A stretch of DNA of 64,000 nucleotides from Pseudogemmobacter faecipullorum (GTDB taxonomy: Bacteria; Pseudomonadota; Alphaproteobacteria; Rhodobacterales; Rhodobacteraceae): positions 248,001-312,000 of the forward strand of contig NZ_JACDXX010000002.1 in NCBI RefSeq assembly GCF_020539525.1, given 5' to 3'. The position numbers were made by a program, and so were the translations under genes. How positions within the stretch are numbered: the stretch's first letter is position 1; every line of letters begins with the position of its first letter. The notes beneath the pieces were generated by a model. The model worked only from the letters and a program-made list of their open reading frames with translations, ran no database searches and was not told the DNA's origin. Of this stretch, positions 17,474-25,430 are shown one piece after another.

Positions 17474-19780
17474 TCAGCGCGGGCTGGCCGAAGGATCATA
17501 ACGCAAGAGGCGCAAAGCGTTCAGCGTCACCAGAACGGTCGCGCCGGTATCGGCGAGGATCGCGATCCACAGGCCGGTCAGACCCAGCACCGAGGTCACA
17601 AGGAAAACCACCTTAAGCCCAAGCGCCAGGGTGACGTTCTGGCGGATATTGGCCATGGTGGCGCGCGACAGCCGGATCAGCGCCGGGACATCGCGCACCC
17701 GGTCGCGCAGGATCGCGGCATCGGCGGTCTCGAGCGCCACATCGGTGCCCGAACCCATGGCCACGCCGAGACTGGCCTGTTTCAGCGCCGGGGCATCATT
17801 GATCCCGTCGCCGATCATCATCACCGGCCCTTCGGCGGACAGGCTGCGGATTGCCTCCAGCTTATCGGCGGGCAGCATCCCGGCCCGGAACTCCATGCCC
17901 AGAGCTCCGGCAATGGCGGCGGCGGTGCGCGGATTGTCTCCGGTCAGCATCACATTGCGGATGCCCATATCGCCCAGCTCGCGCATGGCGGCAGCGGCAT
18001 CGGCGCGCGGCTCATCGCGCATGGCGATCAGGCCAAGCGCCTGGCTGCCATGGCTGACCAGCACCACGGTCTTGCCCGAGGCCTCCAGCACTGCCGCCGC
18101 CTCTTTTGCCCCGGCGCTGAGCAGGCCGGTGCTTTCGGCATATCCTGGCGACAGCACCTGGGCCTGCGCCGCCCCGACCCGGGCGGTGACGCCCTGACCG
18201 GGCATGGCGCGGGCTTCGCTGGCGGCGGGGGCGGTTATGCCATCGCTCGCCAGTCTGGCGGTGATGGCGCGGGCCAGCGGGTGGCTCGACCCGGCCTCAA
18301 CCGCACCGGCAATGGCCAGCAGATCGCCCGGGCTGACACCAGGGGCGGGCAGAAGATCGGTGACCACCGGACGCCCCTCGGTCAGGGTGCCGGTCTTGTC
18401 GAAAGCGATGCGGGTGACGCCCGCCGCCGCCTCGATCACCGCGCCGCCCTTGAGCAGCAGCCCGCGTTTCGCCCCCGAGGACAAAGCCGAGGCGACCGAA
18501 GCCGGGACCGAGATCACCAGCGCACAGGGGCAGCCGATCAGCAAAAGCGCGAGACCACGGTAGATCCAGGTATCCCAGTCACCGCCAAAGATCAGTGGCG
18601 GCAGCAGCACCACCAGCGCCGAGACCAGCACGATGGCGGGCATATACCAGCGCGAGAAGCGGTCGATAAAGCGCTCGACCGGGGCGCGGGCCTCCTCGGC
18701 CTCCTCAACAAGGCGGATGATGCGCGAAATGGTATTGTCGGCGGCAGGGCGGGTCACGCGCAGGCGCAGCACGGCTTCGGTATTGATCGAACCGGCAAAG
18801 ACCTGGTCGCCCTCGCCTTTGCTGACCGGCAGGCTTTCGCCGGTGACCGGGCTTTCATCAATGCCCGAGCGCCCTTCGGTTATTTCGCCATCGGCGGCGA
18901 TGCGGTCGCCCGGGCGCACCAGCAGGATCTGGCCCGGGGTCAGGCTGGCGGCGGCAACCTCGCGCAGCTGGCCTGCCTCTTCCAGCCAGGCGGTCTTTGG
19001 CACCAGATCGGCCAGCGCCCGGATGCCCTGGCGGGCCTTGCCCGCTGCCACACCCTCCAGAACCTCGCCAACGGCAAAGAGAAAGACCACCAGCGCCGCT
19101 TCTTCGGCGGCACCGATGACCAGAGCGCCGATGGCGGCAATGGTCATCAGGCTTTCAATGGTAAAGGGCTGGCCGAGGCGCAGCGCGGCAAAGGCCCGGC
19201 GCGCCACCGGGGCAACGCCGATCAGACAGGCGGCGAGAAAGGCTGCATAGCCGATCTGTTCTGAAAACAGCAGCTCTGCGCCCCAGGCGACTGCCAGCAG
19301 AATGCCGGTCAGAAGTACGAGGCGGCCCTTGCCGGTCTGATACCAGGCCTTGCCGCGATCTGCCGGGTCATCATGGACATGGCCGGGCGCGCCATGCCCG
19401 GCATCCGCCCGGGCACTGGCAGCGGGCGTGTCATGATCGTGATCTTTATCGTGAGCGTGATCTTTATGGTCATGGCCGCCGCAGCAGCTGGCAGCGGGCT
19501 GTGTCCGGTCCGTCGCAGCTGCCGGGGCGCTGATCTGATAGCCAAGGCTGCGCACCGTGGCCTCGATCTTTTCTGAAGATGAGCCGCCCGGATCCAGTTG
19601 CAGTGACAGCTTCTCTGCCATCAGAGCGACCTTAACCTCGCTGACCCCGGGCAGGCGCTCGACCGCGCGGGTCACTTTCAGACTGCATGCGGCACAATCC
19701 ATGCCGCCAATACGCCATTCCAGCCGCTGAGCCTCAGCGAGGCTCCGGGTCTCGGGGGATTTCGGGTTACTCTCAGTCAC
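17474..19780 (-). CDS. zntA: Zn/Cd/Pb-translocating P1B-type ATPase
   Basis: This 768-residue inner-membrane pump exports divalent soft metals. An N-terminal HMA domain has GMDCAAC (residues 26-32). It is followed by a CCGG and His/Asp-rich metal-binding linker at roughly 93-140. The membrane CPC motif is in GCPCALVISVP, the phosphorylation site in DKTGTLTEG, and the GDGINDAPAL hinge closes the ATPase domain. CPC together with the His-rich linker favours Zn/Cd/Pb over Cu. The start is GTG at 19780 with GGGAG upstream. It is expressed from a MerR-type promoter shared with the divergent sensor gene. Confidence 0.92.
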   Translation of the reverse strand: MTESNPKSPETRSLAEAQRLEWRIGGMDCAACSLKVTRAVERLPGVSEVKVALMAEKLSLQLDPGGSSSEKIEATVRSLGYQISAPAAATDRTQPAASCCGGHDHKDHAHDKDHDHDTPAASARADAGHGAPGHVHDDPADRGKAWYQTGKGRLVLLTGILLAVAWGAELLFSEQIGYAAFLAACLIGVAPVARRAFAALRLGQPFTIESLMTIAAIGALVIGAAEEAALVVFLFAVGEVLEGVAAGKARQGIRALADLVPKTAWLEEAGQLREVAAASLTPGQILLVRPGDRIAADGEITEGRSGIDESPVTGESLPVSKGEGDQVFAGSINTEAVLRLRVTRPAADNTISRIIRLVEEAEEARAPVERFIDRFSRWYMPAIVLVSALVVLLPPLIFGGDWDTWIYRGLALLLIGCPCALVISVPASVASALSSGAKRGLLLKGGAVIEAAAGVTRIAFDKTGTLTEGRPVVTDLLPAPGVSPGDLLAIAGAVEAGSSHPLARAITARLASDGITAPAASEARAMPGQGVTARVGAAQAQVLSPGYAESTGLLSAGAKEAAAVLEASGKTVVLVSHGSQALGLIAMRDEPRADAAAAMRELGDMGIRNVMLTGDNPRTAAAIAGALGMEFRAGMLPADKLEAIRSLSAEGPVMMIGDGINDAPALKQASLGVAMGSGTDVALETADAAILRDRVRDVPALIRLSRATMANIRQNVTLALGLKVVFLVTSVLGLTGLWIAILADTGATVLVTLNALRLLRYDPSASPR

Positions 19781-19835
19781 ATCAGCACTCCCAGGCCTGA
19801 CAGAATCACCGGGCCTCTTGTTTCAGCGACTTCGG

Positions 19836-19866
19836 ACCCTAATTCCTCCAGTGACTATAGGTTCAA
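19836..19866 (-). promoter_or_regulatory. MerR-type metal-inducible promoter of the zntA gene
   Basis: On the reverse strand TTGAAC (19861-19866) and TAGGGT (19836-19841) are separated by 19 bases, the over-long spacer typical of MerR-activated promoters. Inside the spacer is the dyad CCTATAGT-C-ACTGGAGG (19845-19861). It lies between the divergent genes, 56 bases from the ATPase start codon. Confidence 0.85.
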
Positions 19867-19876
19867 GAGGTATTTC

Positions 19877-20308
19877 ATGCTCCCGATCGGAAAACTCAGT
19901 GCGGCAACCGGCGTGAAAGTGCCGACGATCCGGTATTATGAGCAGATTGGTCTGCTGCCCGAACCTGGCCGCAGTGAAGGCAATCAGCGGCTTTACGACC
20001 GCGCGGCCCGCGACCGGCTGGCCTTCATCCGCCATGCCCGCGACCTTGGCTTTCCGCTGGAAGCGATCCGCGAGCTGCTGAGCCTGACCGATGTGCCAAC
20101 CCATAGCTGCGCGGCGGCGGATGCAATCGCGCGGCGTCAGCTGGCCGAGGTTGAGGCGCGGATTGCCCGGCTGGACTCGCTGCGCGGTGAGCTGCAGCGG
20201 ATGATCAGCCATCACAAAGGCGGCACGATTGCCGAATGCCGTGTCATTGAGGTGCTGGGCAATCATGCGCTTTGTCAGCACGATCACGCCGGGGAAACCG
20301 GCTTCTGA
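19877..20308 (+). CDS. MerR family heavy-metal sensor (ZntR/CadR/PbrR type)
   Basis: This 143-residue regulator has the MerR helix-turn-helix at residues 2-70 (IGKLSAATGVKVPTIRYYEQIGLLP), a dimerising coiled coil, and a metal-binding C-terminal part. Cysteines sit in HSCAAADA near residue 77 and AECRVIE near 118, with a third in ALCQHDHAG near residue 135. This pattern fits ZntR/CadR/PbrR sensors of Zn, Cd or Pb. It is divergent from the P-type ATPase across the MerR promoter. The ATG at 19877 has AGAGG upstream. The metal preference is not resolved. Confidence 0.88.
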   Translation: MLPIGKLSAATGVKVPTIRYYEQIGLLPEPGRSEGNQRLYDRAARDRLAFIRHARDLGFPLEAIRELLSLTDVPTHSCAAADAIARRQLAEVEARIARLDSLRGELQRMISHHKGGTIAECRVIEVLGNHALCQHDHAGETGF

Positions 20309-20359
20309 TCTGCGGCGCCCGCCTGCAATTTCCGGGGTCGCAAGGCCGGTTTCGCCCCC

Positions 20360-20408
20360 ACGTCACAGCTCCGGTCTGTGACGTGACGTTACGCTGACGT
20401 TAACGTCA
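20360..20408 (+). promoter_or_regulatory. Cluster of TGACGT palindromes, probable operator
   Basis: ACGTCACAG and CTGTGACGT form a 9-bp inverted repeat around 7 bases (20360-20384). A further TGACGT follows at 20384-20389, then the perfect 14-base palindrome TGACGTTAACGTCA at 20395-20408. The cluster lies about 110 bases before the MerR gene that leads the beta-oxidation operon. It resembles the ACGT-containing palindromes of LiuR-type MerR regulators. Binding by that MerR protein or its paralogue is inferred. Confidence 0.6.
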
Positions 20409-20518
20409 ACCCCTCTGCTAGTCTGTCTCAGAAGTTCCCCTCTGCCATGCGGTGCGCCGGGCCATGCCTGGCTGCGAAGCCGCCGCAGCCAGGGGTCAAT
20501 GGAGAAGAAAGACGAGAT

Positions 20519-20917
20519 ATGAGCGTGACTGCCGGGCTGCTGACCATCCGCGAAATGTGTGACGCCTTTGAGGTCACGCCGCGCACCCTGCGCTTTTACG
20601 AGGCGAAAGAGCTGCTCAGCCCGCTGCGCCAGGGCGCGAAGCGCCTCTATGACCGCAAGGACCGCGCCCGGCTGAAGCTGATTCTGCGCGGCAAACGCTT
20701 TGGCTTTTCGCTCGAGGAGATTCGCCAGGTCCTGAACCTCTATGAGCGGGACGGCTCAAATCTGGCGCAGATGGAGCGGACCTATGATCTGGCTCTGGAT
20801 CGTCTGCGGGTGATGGAGGCACAGCGCGACGAGCTGGAAATCGCGATCCGTGAGCTGAAGGCCGAGCTTGAGGCCGGGGCGGGGATGATCGCGGGCACCC
20901 GCAAAGCCGCCGAATAA
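20519..20917 (+). CDS. MerR family regulator heading a beta-oxidation operon
   Basis: This 132-residue protein has a MerR-type DNA-binding domain ([12 protein letters not shown] near residue 20, [19 protein letters not shown] near 56) and a C-terminal helix rich in Glu, Leu and Arg. It has no cysteine cluster, so it is not a metal sensor. The gene directly precedes acyl-CoA dehydrogenase with a 44-base gap, so it probably responds to an acyl-CoA and controls that operon, as LiuR-like regulators do. The start ATG at 20519 follows GGAGAAGAAAGACGAGAT. It is similar to the regulator at 17034. Confidence 0.88.
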   Translation: MSVTAGLLTIREMCDAFEVTPRTLRFYEAKELLSPLRQGAKRLYDRKDRARLKLILRGKRFGFSLEEIRQVLNLYERDGSNLAQMERTYDLALDRLRVMEAQRDELEIAIRELKAELEAGAGMIAGTRKAAE

Positions 20918-20961
20918 AATCCTGCGCCCCGATGCGCGGACCGGAAGTAAGGGAGAGAGAG

Positions 20962-22737
20962 ATGACCAGCTATATCGCACCGCGTAAGGATATGCAGTTC
21001 CTGCTGCAGGAGGTGCTGCAGGCGCCGCGATCTGATATTCCGGGCTATGGCGATCTGGATGAGGGCTTTACCGCGGCGGTGCTGGATGAGGCGGGCAAAG
21101 TGGCCGAAGAGGTGCTGGCACCGCTGAATGCCCTGGGCGACAGCGAGGGCTGTGTGCTGGAAAACGGCGTGGTCCGCACCCCGAAGGGCTTTGATGCCGC
21201 CTTCAGGGCGATGAAAGAGGGCGGCTGGACCGCGCTGGACTGTGATCCCGAATATGGCGGCCAGGGCCTGCCCTATCTGATGCAATCGGCGGTGGGTGAG
21301 ATTTTCGTTTCGGCCAATATGGCTTTCAATATGTATCAGGGCCTGACCCATGGCGCCTATTCGGCGATCCATACCCATGGCACCGATGCGCTGAAGGCGA
21401 AATATCTGCCGAAAATGGTCTCCTGCGACTGGACCGGCACGATGAACCTGACCGAGCCGCATTGCGGCACGGATCTGGGGCTTTTGCGCACAAAAGCCGA
21501 ACCTCAGGAGGATGGCTCCTATCTGATCACCGGCCAGAAGATTTTCATCTCGGCGGGCGATCACGATCTGGCGGAAAACATCATTCATCTGGTGCTGGCC
21601 AAAGCCCCGGGCGGCGGCGAGGGCACGAAGGGGATCTCGCTTTTCCTGGTGCCAAAGATCCTGGTGAATGAGGATGGCACCCTTGGCGCGCCGAATAATG
21701 TCTCGGTCGGCAAGATCGAGGAAAAGATGGGCATCCACGGCAATGCCACCTGCGTGATGAATTACGACGGCTCGAAAGGCTGGCTTCTGGGTGAGCTGCA
21801 TAAGGGTATGCGCGCCATGTTCACCATGATGAACGAGGCCCGGCTCGGCGTCGGCCTTCAGGGCTATGCTGTGGCCGAGGCCGCCTATCAGAATGCGGTG
21901 ATCTACGCCAGGGACCGGCTTCAGGGCCGGGCGGTGACCGGGGTTGAGAATCCCTCGGGCCCGGCAGATCCGCTGATCGTCCATCCCGATATCCGCCGTA
22001 TGCTGATGGATCAGAAAAGCTTTATCGAAGGCGCGCGGGCCCTGACCTTCTGGGGCGCCTCGCTGATCGACCGGGTGCATCGCCTCGGCGATCAGGAGGC
22101 CGATGGCCTGATCGGCCTCCTGACCCCGGTGATCAAGGGCTTCCAGACCGATAAAGGCTTTGAAAGCGCGGTCCAGGCGCAGCAGATCTTTGGCGGCCAT
22201 GGCTATATCGAAGAGCAGGGCATGTCCCAGTTCGCCCGCGATGCCAGGATTGCCATGATCTATGAGGGCGCGAATGGCGTCCAGGCACTGGATCTGGTCG
22301 GCCGCAAGCTGGCGGCCGATGGCGGTAAGCATGTCATGGCCTTCTTTGAACTGGTGAAGGCTGAATGCAAAGCCCATGATGGCGATGAGCGGATGAAACC
22401 CTTTACCGAGGCGCTGAAGGCCGGCTCGAAACAGCTGCAGGCGGCGGCGATGTATTTCATGCAGAATGGTATGAAAAACCCCAATGCGGCGCTGGCCGGT
22501 TCCACCGACTTCCTGCATCTGACCGGCCATGTCTGCCTTGGTCTGATGTGGACGAAAATGGCGAAAGCGGCCTATGCGGCGCTCGATGCCGGTGCGGGGG
22601 ATCAGGCCTTCTATGAGACCAAGATCGCGACCGGGCGCTATTACATGGCGCGGCAGATGCCCGCCTGTGCCATGCATCTGGCCCGGATTGAAAGCGGGGC
22701 CGATCCGGTGATGGCGCTGGCGGCGGAGGCGTTCTAA
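20962..22737 (+). CDS. Acyl-CoA dehydrogenase (C-terminal-extended class)
   Basis: This 591-residue flavoenzyme introduces the alpha-beta double bond in acyl-CoA. It has the long-form layout: an N-terminal domain ([17 protein letters not shown]), the middle beta domain with [17 protein letters not shown] near residue 160, the catalytic core ending [17 protein letters not shown] near 435, and an extra C-terminal domain. DmdC (3-methylmercaptopropionyl-CoA dehydrogenase) shares this form, so an S-containing substrate is an alternative. Neighbouring thiolase and FadB/J genes favour general beta-oxidation. GGGAGAGAGAG precedes the ATG at 20962. Confidence 0.9.
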   Translation: MTSYIAPRKDMQFLLQEVLQAPRSDIPGYGDLDEGFTAAVLDEAGKVAEEVLAPLNALGDSEGCVLENGVVRTPKGFDAAFRAMKEGGWTALDCDPEYGGQGLPYLMQSAVGEIFVSANMAFNMYQGLTHGAYSAIHTHGTDALKAKYLPKMVSCDWTGTMNLTEPHCGTDLGLLRTKAEPQEDGSYLITGQKIFISAGDHDLAENIIHLVLAKAPGGGEGTKGISLFLVPKILVNEDGTLGAPNNVSVGKIEEKMGIHGNATCVMNYDGSKGWLLGELHKGMRAMFTMMNEARLGVGLQGYAVAEAAYQNAVIYARDRLQGRAVTGVENPSGPADPLIVHPDIRRMLMDQKSFIEGARALTFWGASLIDRVHRLGDQEADGLIGLLTPVIKGFQTDKGFESAVQAQQIFGGHGYIEEQGMSQFARDARIAMIYEGANGVQALDLVGRKLAADGGKHVMAFFELVKAECKAHDGDERMKPFTEALKAGSKQLQAAAMYFMQNGMKNPNAALAGSTDFLHLTGHVCLGLMWTKMAKAAYAALDAGAGDQAFYETKIATGRYYMARQMPACAMHLARIESGADPVMALAAEAF

Positions 22738-22770
22738 CCTCTCGCCCTGAGGCCATCAGAGGAACCCGCT

Positions 22771-22983
22771 ATGCCGAAACGCTTTCGCCTGACCCGCCGT
22801 TTTCCGGTCGCCATGACCGAGGAGGGCTATCGTCGTCTGAAGCGTTTTGCCGGTGAGGCGGGGCTGGATGAGGGGGAGGCTTTGTCGTTCCTGTTCGAGC
22901 ATTTCGACAGCGTCACCCATCACGACAATCTCGCGCATCGGCTGCGGCTGTTTAACGCCGATCTCGAGGCGCGCAAAAAATGA
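22771..22983 (+). CDS. Small ribbon-helix-helix-like protein
   Basis: This 70-residue basic protein reads RRFPVAMTEEGYRRLKRFAGE, then a turn and a second helix (DEGEALSFLFEHFDSV). The short strand followed by two helices resembles the ribbon-helix-helix fold of small DNA-binding proteins. I know no named family. It lies between acyl-CoA dehydrogenase and a GST gene in the same direction, 33 bases after the former. It could be a local regulator, or an antitoxin-like protein without a toxin partner. Both ideas are inference. Confidence 0.6.
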   Translation: MPKRFRLTRRFPVAMTEEGYRRLKRFAGEAGLDEGEALSFLFEHFDSVTHHDNLAHRLRLFNADLEARKK

Positions 22984-23090
22984 GGCGGAAGGGCTGATCC
23001 TGGCTTTTCCCCTCGGCAGCAGAAAGTCCACGGGGCGTGGGCGCGGCGCTGTGAGGCCGCGCCGCACCTGTCAGCCAGGGGAGGGCCGGG

Positions 23091-23744
23091 ATGAGCGCGA
23101 GACTGCATTGCTTTGGCGAAAGTGGCCATTCCTATAAGGTGGCGCTGTTTCTGACCCTGACCGGCCAGGACTGGCAGCCGGTCCGGGTTGATTTCTTCGG
23201 TGGCGAAACCCGCAGCGAGGCGTTCCGGGCGCTGAACCCGATGGCAGAATGCCCGGTGCTGGAATGGCGGGGCGAGGTGCTGAGCCAGTCCGGCGCCATC
23301 CTGACCCGGCTGGCGCGCGATACCGGGCAGATGGGCGGCACGACGCCGGGCGAAAGCGAGGCGATCCTGCGCTGGATCCTCTGGGATAATCACAAATTCT
23401 CGTCCCAGATCGGCGCGACCCGGTTTTTGCTGAATTTTCTGCCAGAGGCAAAGCGCCCGGCAGAGGTGATCGCTTTTCAGCAGGCGCGCCTGAAACCGGC
23501 ATACCGGCTGCTCAATGATCACCTGGACGGCCGCGACTGGGTGGCGGCTGAGGCGGTCTCAATCGCCGATCTCTCGCTCTGCTCCTATCTCTGGTACCCC
23601 GAGCCCTTTGGTTTCACGCGGGCCGACTGGCCGCATATCGACGCCTGGTTGAGCCGCATCGCGGCGCTGCCGGGCTGGAAACACCCTTACGAACTGATGC
23701 CTGGCAGTCCCGCTGACCGGGCCGGAGGAGGAAAACATGTCTGA
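23091..23744 (+). CDS. Glutathione S-transferase family protein
   Basis: This 217-residue protein has an N-terminal thioredoxin-like GST domain (LHCFGESGHSYKVALFLTLTG; substrate-loop MAECPVLEWRGEVLSQSGAIL near residue 48) and an all-helical C-terminal domain from about 90 with SIADLSLCSYLWY. The Ser in GESGHSYK is a plausible thiol-activating residue. Its stop overlaps the thiolase start by 8 bases, so it belongs to the beta-oxidation operon. It may detoxify enals made during oxidation. That role is inference. Confidence 0.85.
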   Translation: MSARLHCFGESGHSYKVALFLTLTGQDWQPVRVDFFGGETRSEAFRALNPMAECPVLEWRGEVLSQSGAILTRLARDTGQMGGTTPGESEAILRWILWDNHKFSSQIGATRFLLNFLPEAKRPAEVIAFQQARLKPAYRLLNDHLDGRDWVAAEAVSIADLSLCSYLWYPEPFGFTRADWPHIDAWLSRIAALPGWKHPYELMPGSPADRAGGGKHV

Positions 23745-24948
23745 AGCCTATATCTATGACGCATTGCGCAGCCCGCGTGGGCGTGGCCGCGCCGATGGCG
23801 CGCTGCATGAGGTGACCTCGGTTTCGCTTTCGGCGCAGATGCTGAATGCGGTGAAACAGCGTAACGGGCTTGAGGGTCATGCGGTCGAGGATGTGATCTG
23901 GGGCAATGTCACCCAGGTGGGCGAGCAGGGCGGCTGTCTGGCACGGTCGGCGGTGCTGCTCTCGGATCTCGATGAGCGTATCCCGGGCCTGTCGATCAAC
24001 CGTTTCTGTGCTTCGGGGATGGAGGCGGTGAACCTCGCCGCCAATCAGGTGAAAGCGGGGGCGGGCCAGGCCTATATCGCCGGTGGCGTCGAGATGATGA
24101 GCCGGGTCGCCATGGGCTCGGACGGGGCGGCGATTGCGGTCGATCCGGCGCTGACCTTCAAGACCCTTTTCGTGCCCCAGGGCATCTCGGCCGATATCAT
24201 CGCCACCAAATTCGGCTTCTCGCGTGAACAGGCCGATCAGCTGGCCGCTGAAAGCCAGCGCCGCGCGGCAGAGGCCTGGGCCGGGGGGCGTTTTGCGAAA
24301 AGCATCGTGCCGGTGAAGGATATCAACGGTCTGACCATTCTCGACCATGATGAATATATGCGCCCCGGCACCACCGCCGAGACGCTGGGTGCGCTGAAGG
24401 CCAGCTTTAAGGAGCAGGGCGAGGTGATGCCCGGTTTCGACAAGCTGGCGCTGATGAAATATCCTGAGCTGGAGCGGATCAATCATATCCACCATGCCGG
24501 AAACTCCTCGGGTATCGTCGATGGCGCCGCTGCCATGCTGATCGGCTCGAAAGAGTTTGGCGAGGCGCATGGGCTGAAGCCGCGCGCCCGCATCCGCGCC
24601 ACCGCCAAGATCGGCACCGACCCGACCATCATGCTGACCGGCCCGGTGCCGGTCACCGAAAAGATCCTGCGCGATCATGGCATGTCGATCAGTGATATCG
24701 ACCTTTTCGAGGTGAATGAGGCCTTTGCCGCCGTGGTTCTGCGCTTCATGCAGGCCTTTGATGTCTCGCCCGACAGAGTGAACGTCAATGGCGGCGCGAT
24801 TGCCATGGGCCATCCTCTCGGGGCCTCGGGCGCGATCATCATCGGCACCCTGCTTGATGAGCTGGAACGGCGCGATCTGACGACCGGCCTCGCCACGCTT
24901 TGCATCGCTTCCGGCATGGGCGTGGCCACGATTATCGAGCGGCTCTGA
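23737..24948 (+). CDS. fadA: Acetyl-CoA C-acyltransferase (thiolase, FadA type)
   Basis: This 403-residue enzyme cleaves 3-ketoacyl-CoA with CoA. The acylated Cys is in [12 protein letters not shown] near residue 91, the catalytic His in GHPLGASGA near 359, and the second Cys in LCIASGMG near 389. The length fits class I thiolases. GGAGGAGG precedes the ATG at 23737, which lies inside the end of the GST gene. The TGA at 24946 overlaps the ATG of the cupin gene. It works with the FadB/J-type protein encoded 475 bases downstream. Confidence 0.93.
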   Translation: MSEAYIYDALRSPRGRGRADGALHEVTSVSLSAQMLNAVKQRNGLEGHAVEDVIWGNVTQVGEQGGCLARSAVLLSDLDERIPGLSINRFCASGMEAVNLAANQVKAGAGQAYIAGGVEMMSRVAMGSDGAAIAVDPALTFKTLFVPQGISADIIATKFGFSREQADQLAAESQRRAAEAWAGGRFAKSIVPVKDINGLTILDHDEYMRPGTTAETLGALKASFKEQGEVMPGFDKLALMKYPELERINHIHHAGNSSGIVDGAAAMLIGSKEFGEAHGLKPRARIRATAKIGTDPTIMLTGPVPVTEKILRDHGMSISDIDLFEVNEAFAAVVLRFMQAFDVSPDRVNVNGGAIAMGHPLGASGAIIIGTLLDELERRDLTTGLATLCIASGMGVATIIERL

Positions 24949-25430
24949 TGAAAAAGCTCGATCTGGCAAAGGTGCCGCTGAAGGCCGGCTCGATCTATCC
25001 GCCGCCCTATGCAGAGCAGATGGAGGGGCGTTCGAGCCTGCGCTTAGGCCAGGCGGCGGGGCTGACGCAGTTCGGCGTTAATCTTGTGACGCTGAAACCC
25101 GGCGCTCTGTCGAGCCTGCGTCACTGGCATCAGGCCGAGGATGAGTTCGTTCTGATGATCTCGGGTGAATGCGTCATGGTCACCGATGACGGCGAAGAGA
25201 TCATGCGTCAGGGCGATTGCGCGGGCTTTCCCGCAAATACGCCCGACGGCCATCACTTTATCAACCGGGGCGATACCCCGGCTGTCTTTCTCGTGGTTGG
25301 CGCAAAAGCCCGCGAGGAGGTCGTGACCTGTTCCGATGTGGATCTGGTCCTGACCCTGAAAGACGGCATTGCAACTTACACCCATAAAGACGGGCGGCCC
25401 TACGCGCCCGAGGGAGAGGATCATGGCTGA
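24948..25430 (+). CDS. Cupin domain protein inside the beta-oxidation operon
   Basis: This 160-residue protein has one cupin barrel: motif 1 is HWHQAEDEFVLMISGE near residue 60 and motif 2 is FPANTPDGHHFINRG near 95. The His, Glu and His ligands for a metal are present. The N-terminal LKAGSIYPPPY and C-terminal TYTHKDGRPY flank it. It overlaps the thiolase stop by one base and the next gene by 8, so it is strictly co-expressed. Cupins of this type occur near sugar-related and acyl-CoA genes. No reaction can be assigned. Confidence 0.8.
   Translation: MKKLDLAKVPLKAGSIYPPPYAEQMEGRSSLRLGQAAGLTQFGVNLVTLKPGALSSLRHWHQAEDEFVLMISGECVMVTDDGEEIMRQGDCAGFPANTPDGHHFINRGDTPAVFLVVGAKAREEVVTCSDVDLVLTLKDGIATYTHKDGRPYAPEGEDHG

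Noticed and set aside
17456-19264. Long forward open frame of 602 codons opposite the P-type ATPase
   Set aside because: It is a shadow of the ATPase coding strand. It is full of His, Gly, Arg and Gln runs, has no family motif and lies inside a clear gene.
20782-22677. Long reverse open frame opposite the acyl-CoA dehydrogenase
   Set aside because: Antisense shadow caused by high GC in third positions. The forward frame has all dehydrogenase motifs.
22771-22983. Antitoxin of a toxin-antitoxin pair
   Set aside because: The fold would allow it, but the neighbours on both sides are an acyl-CoA dehydrogenase and a GST. No toxin-like frame overlaps or adjoins.
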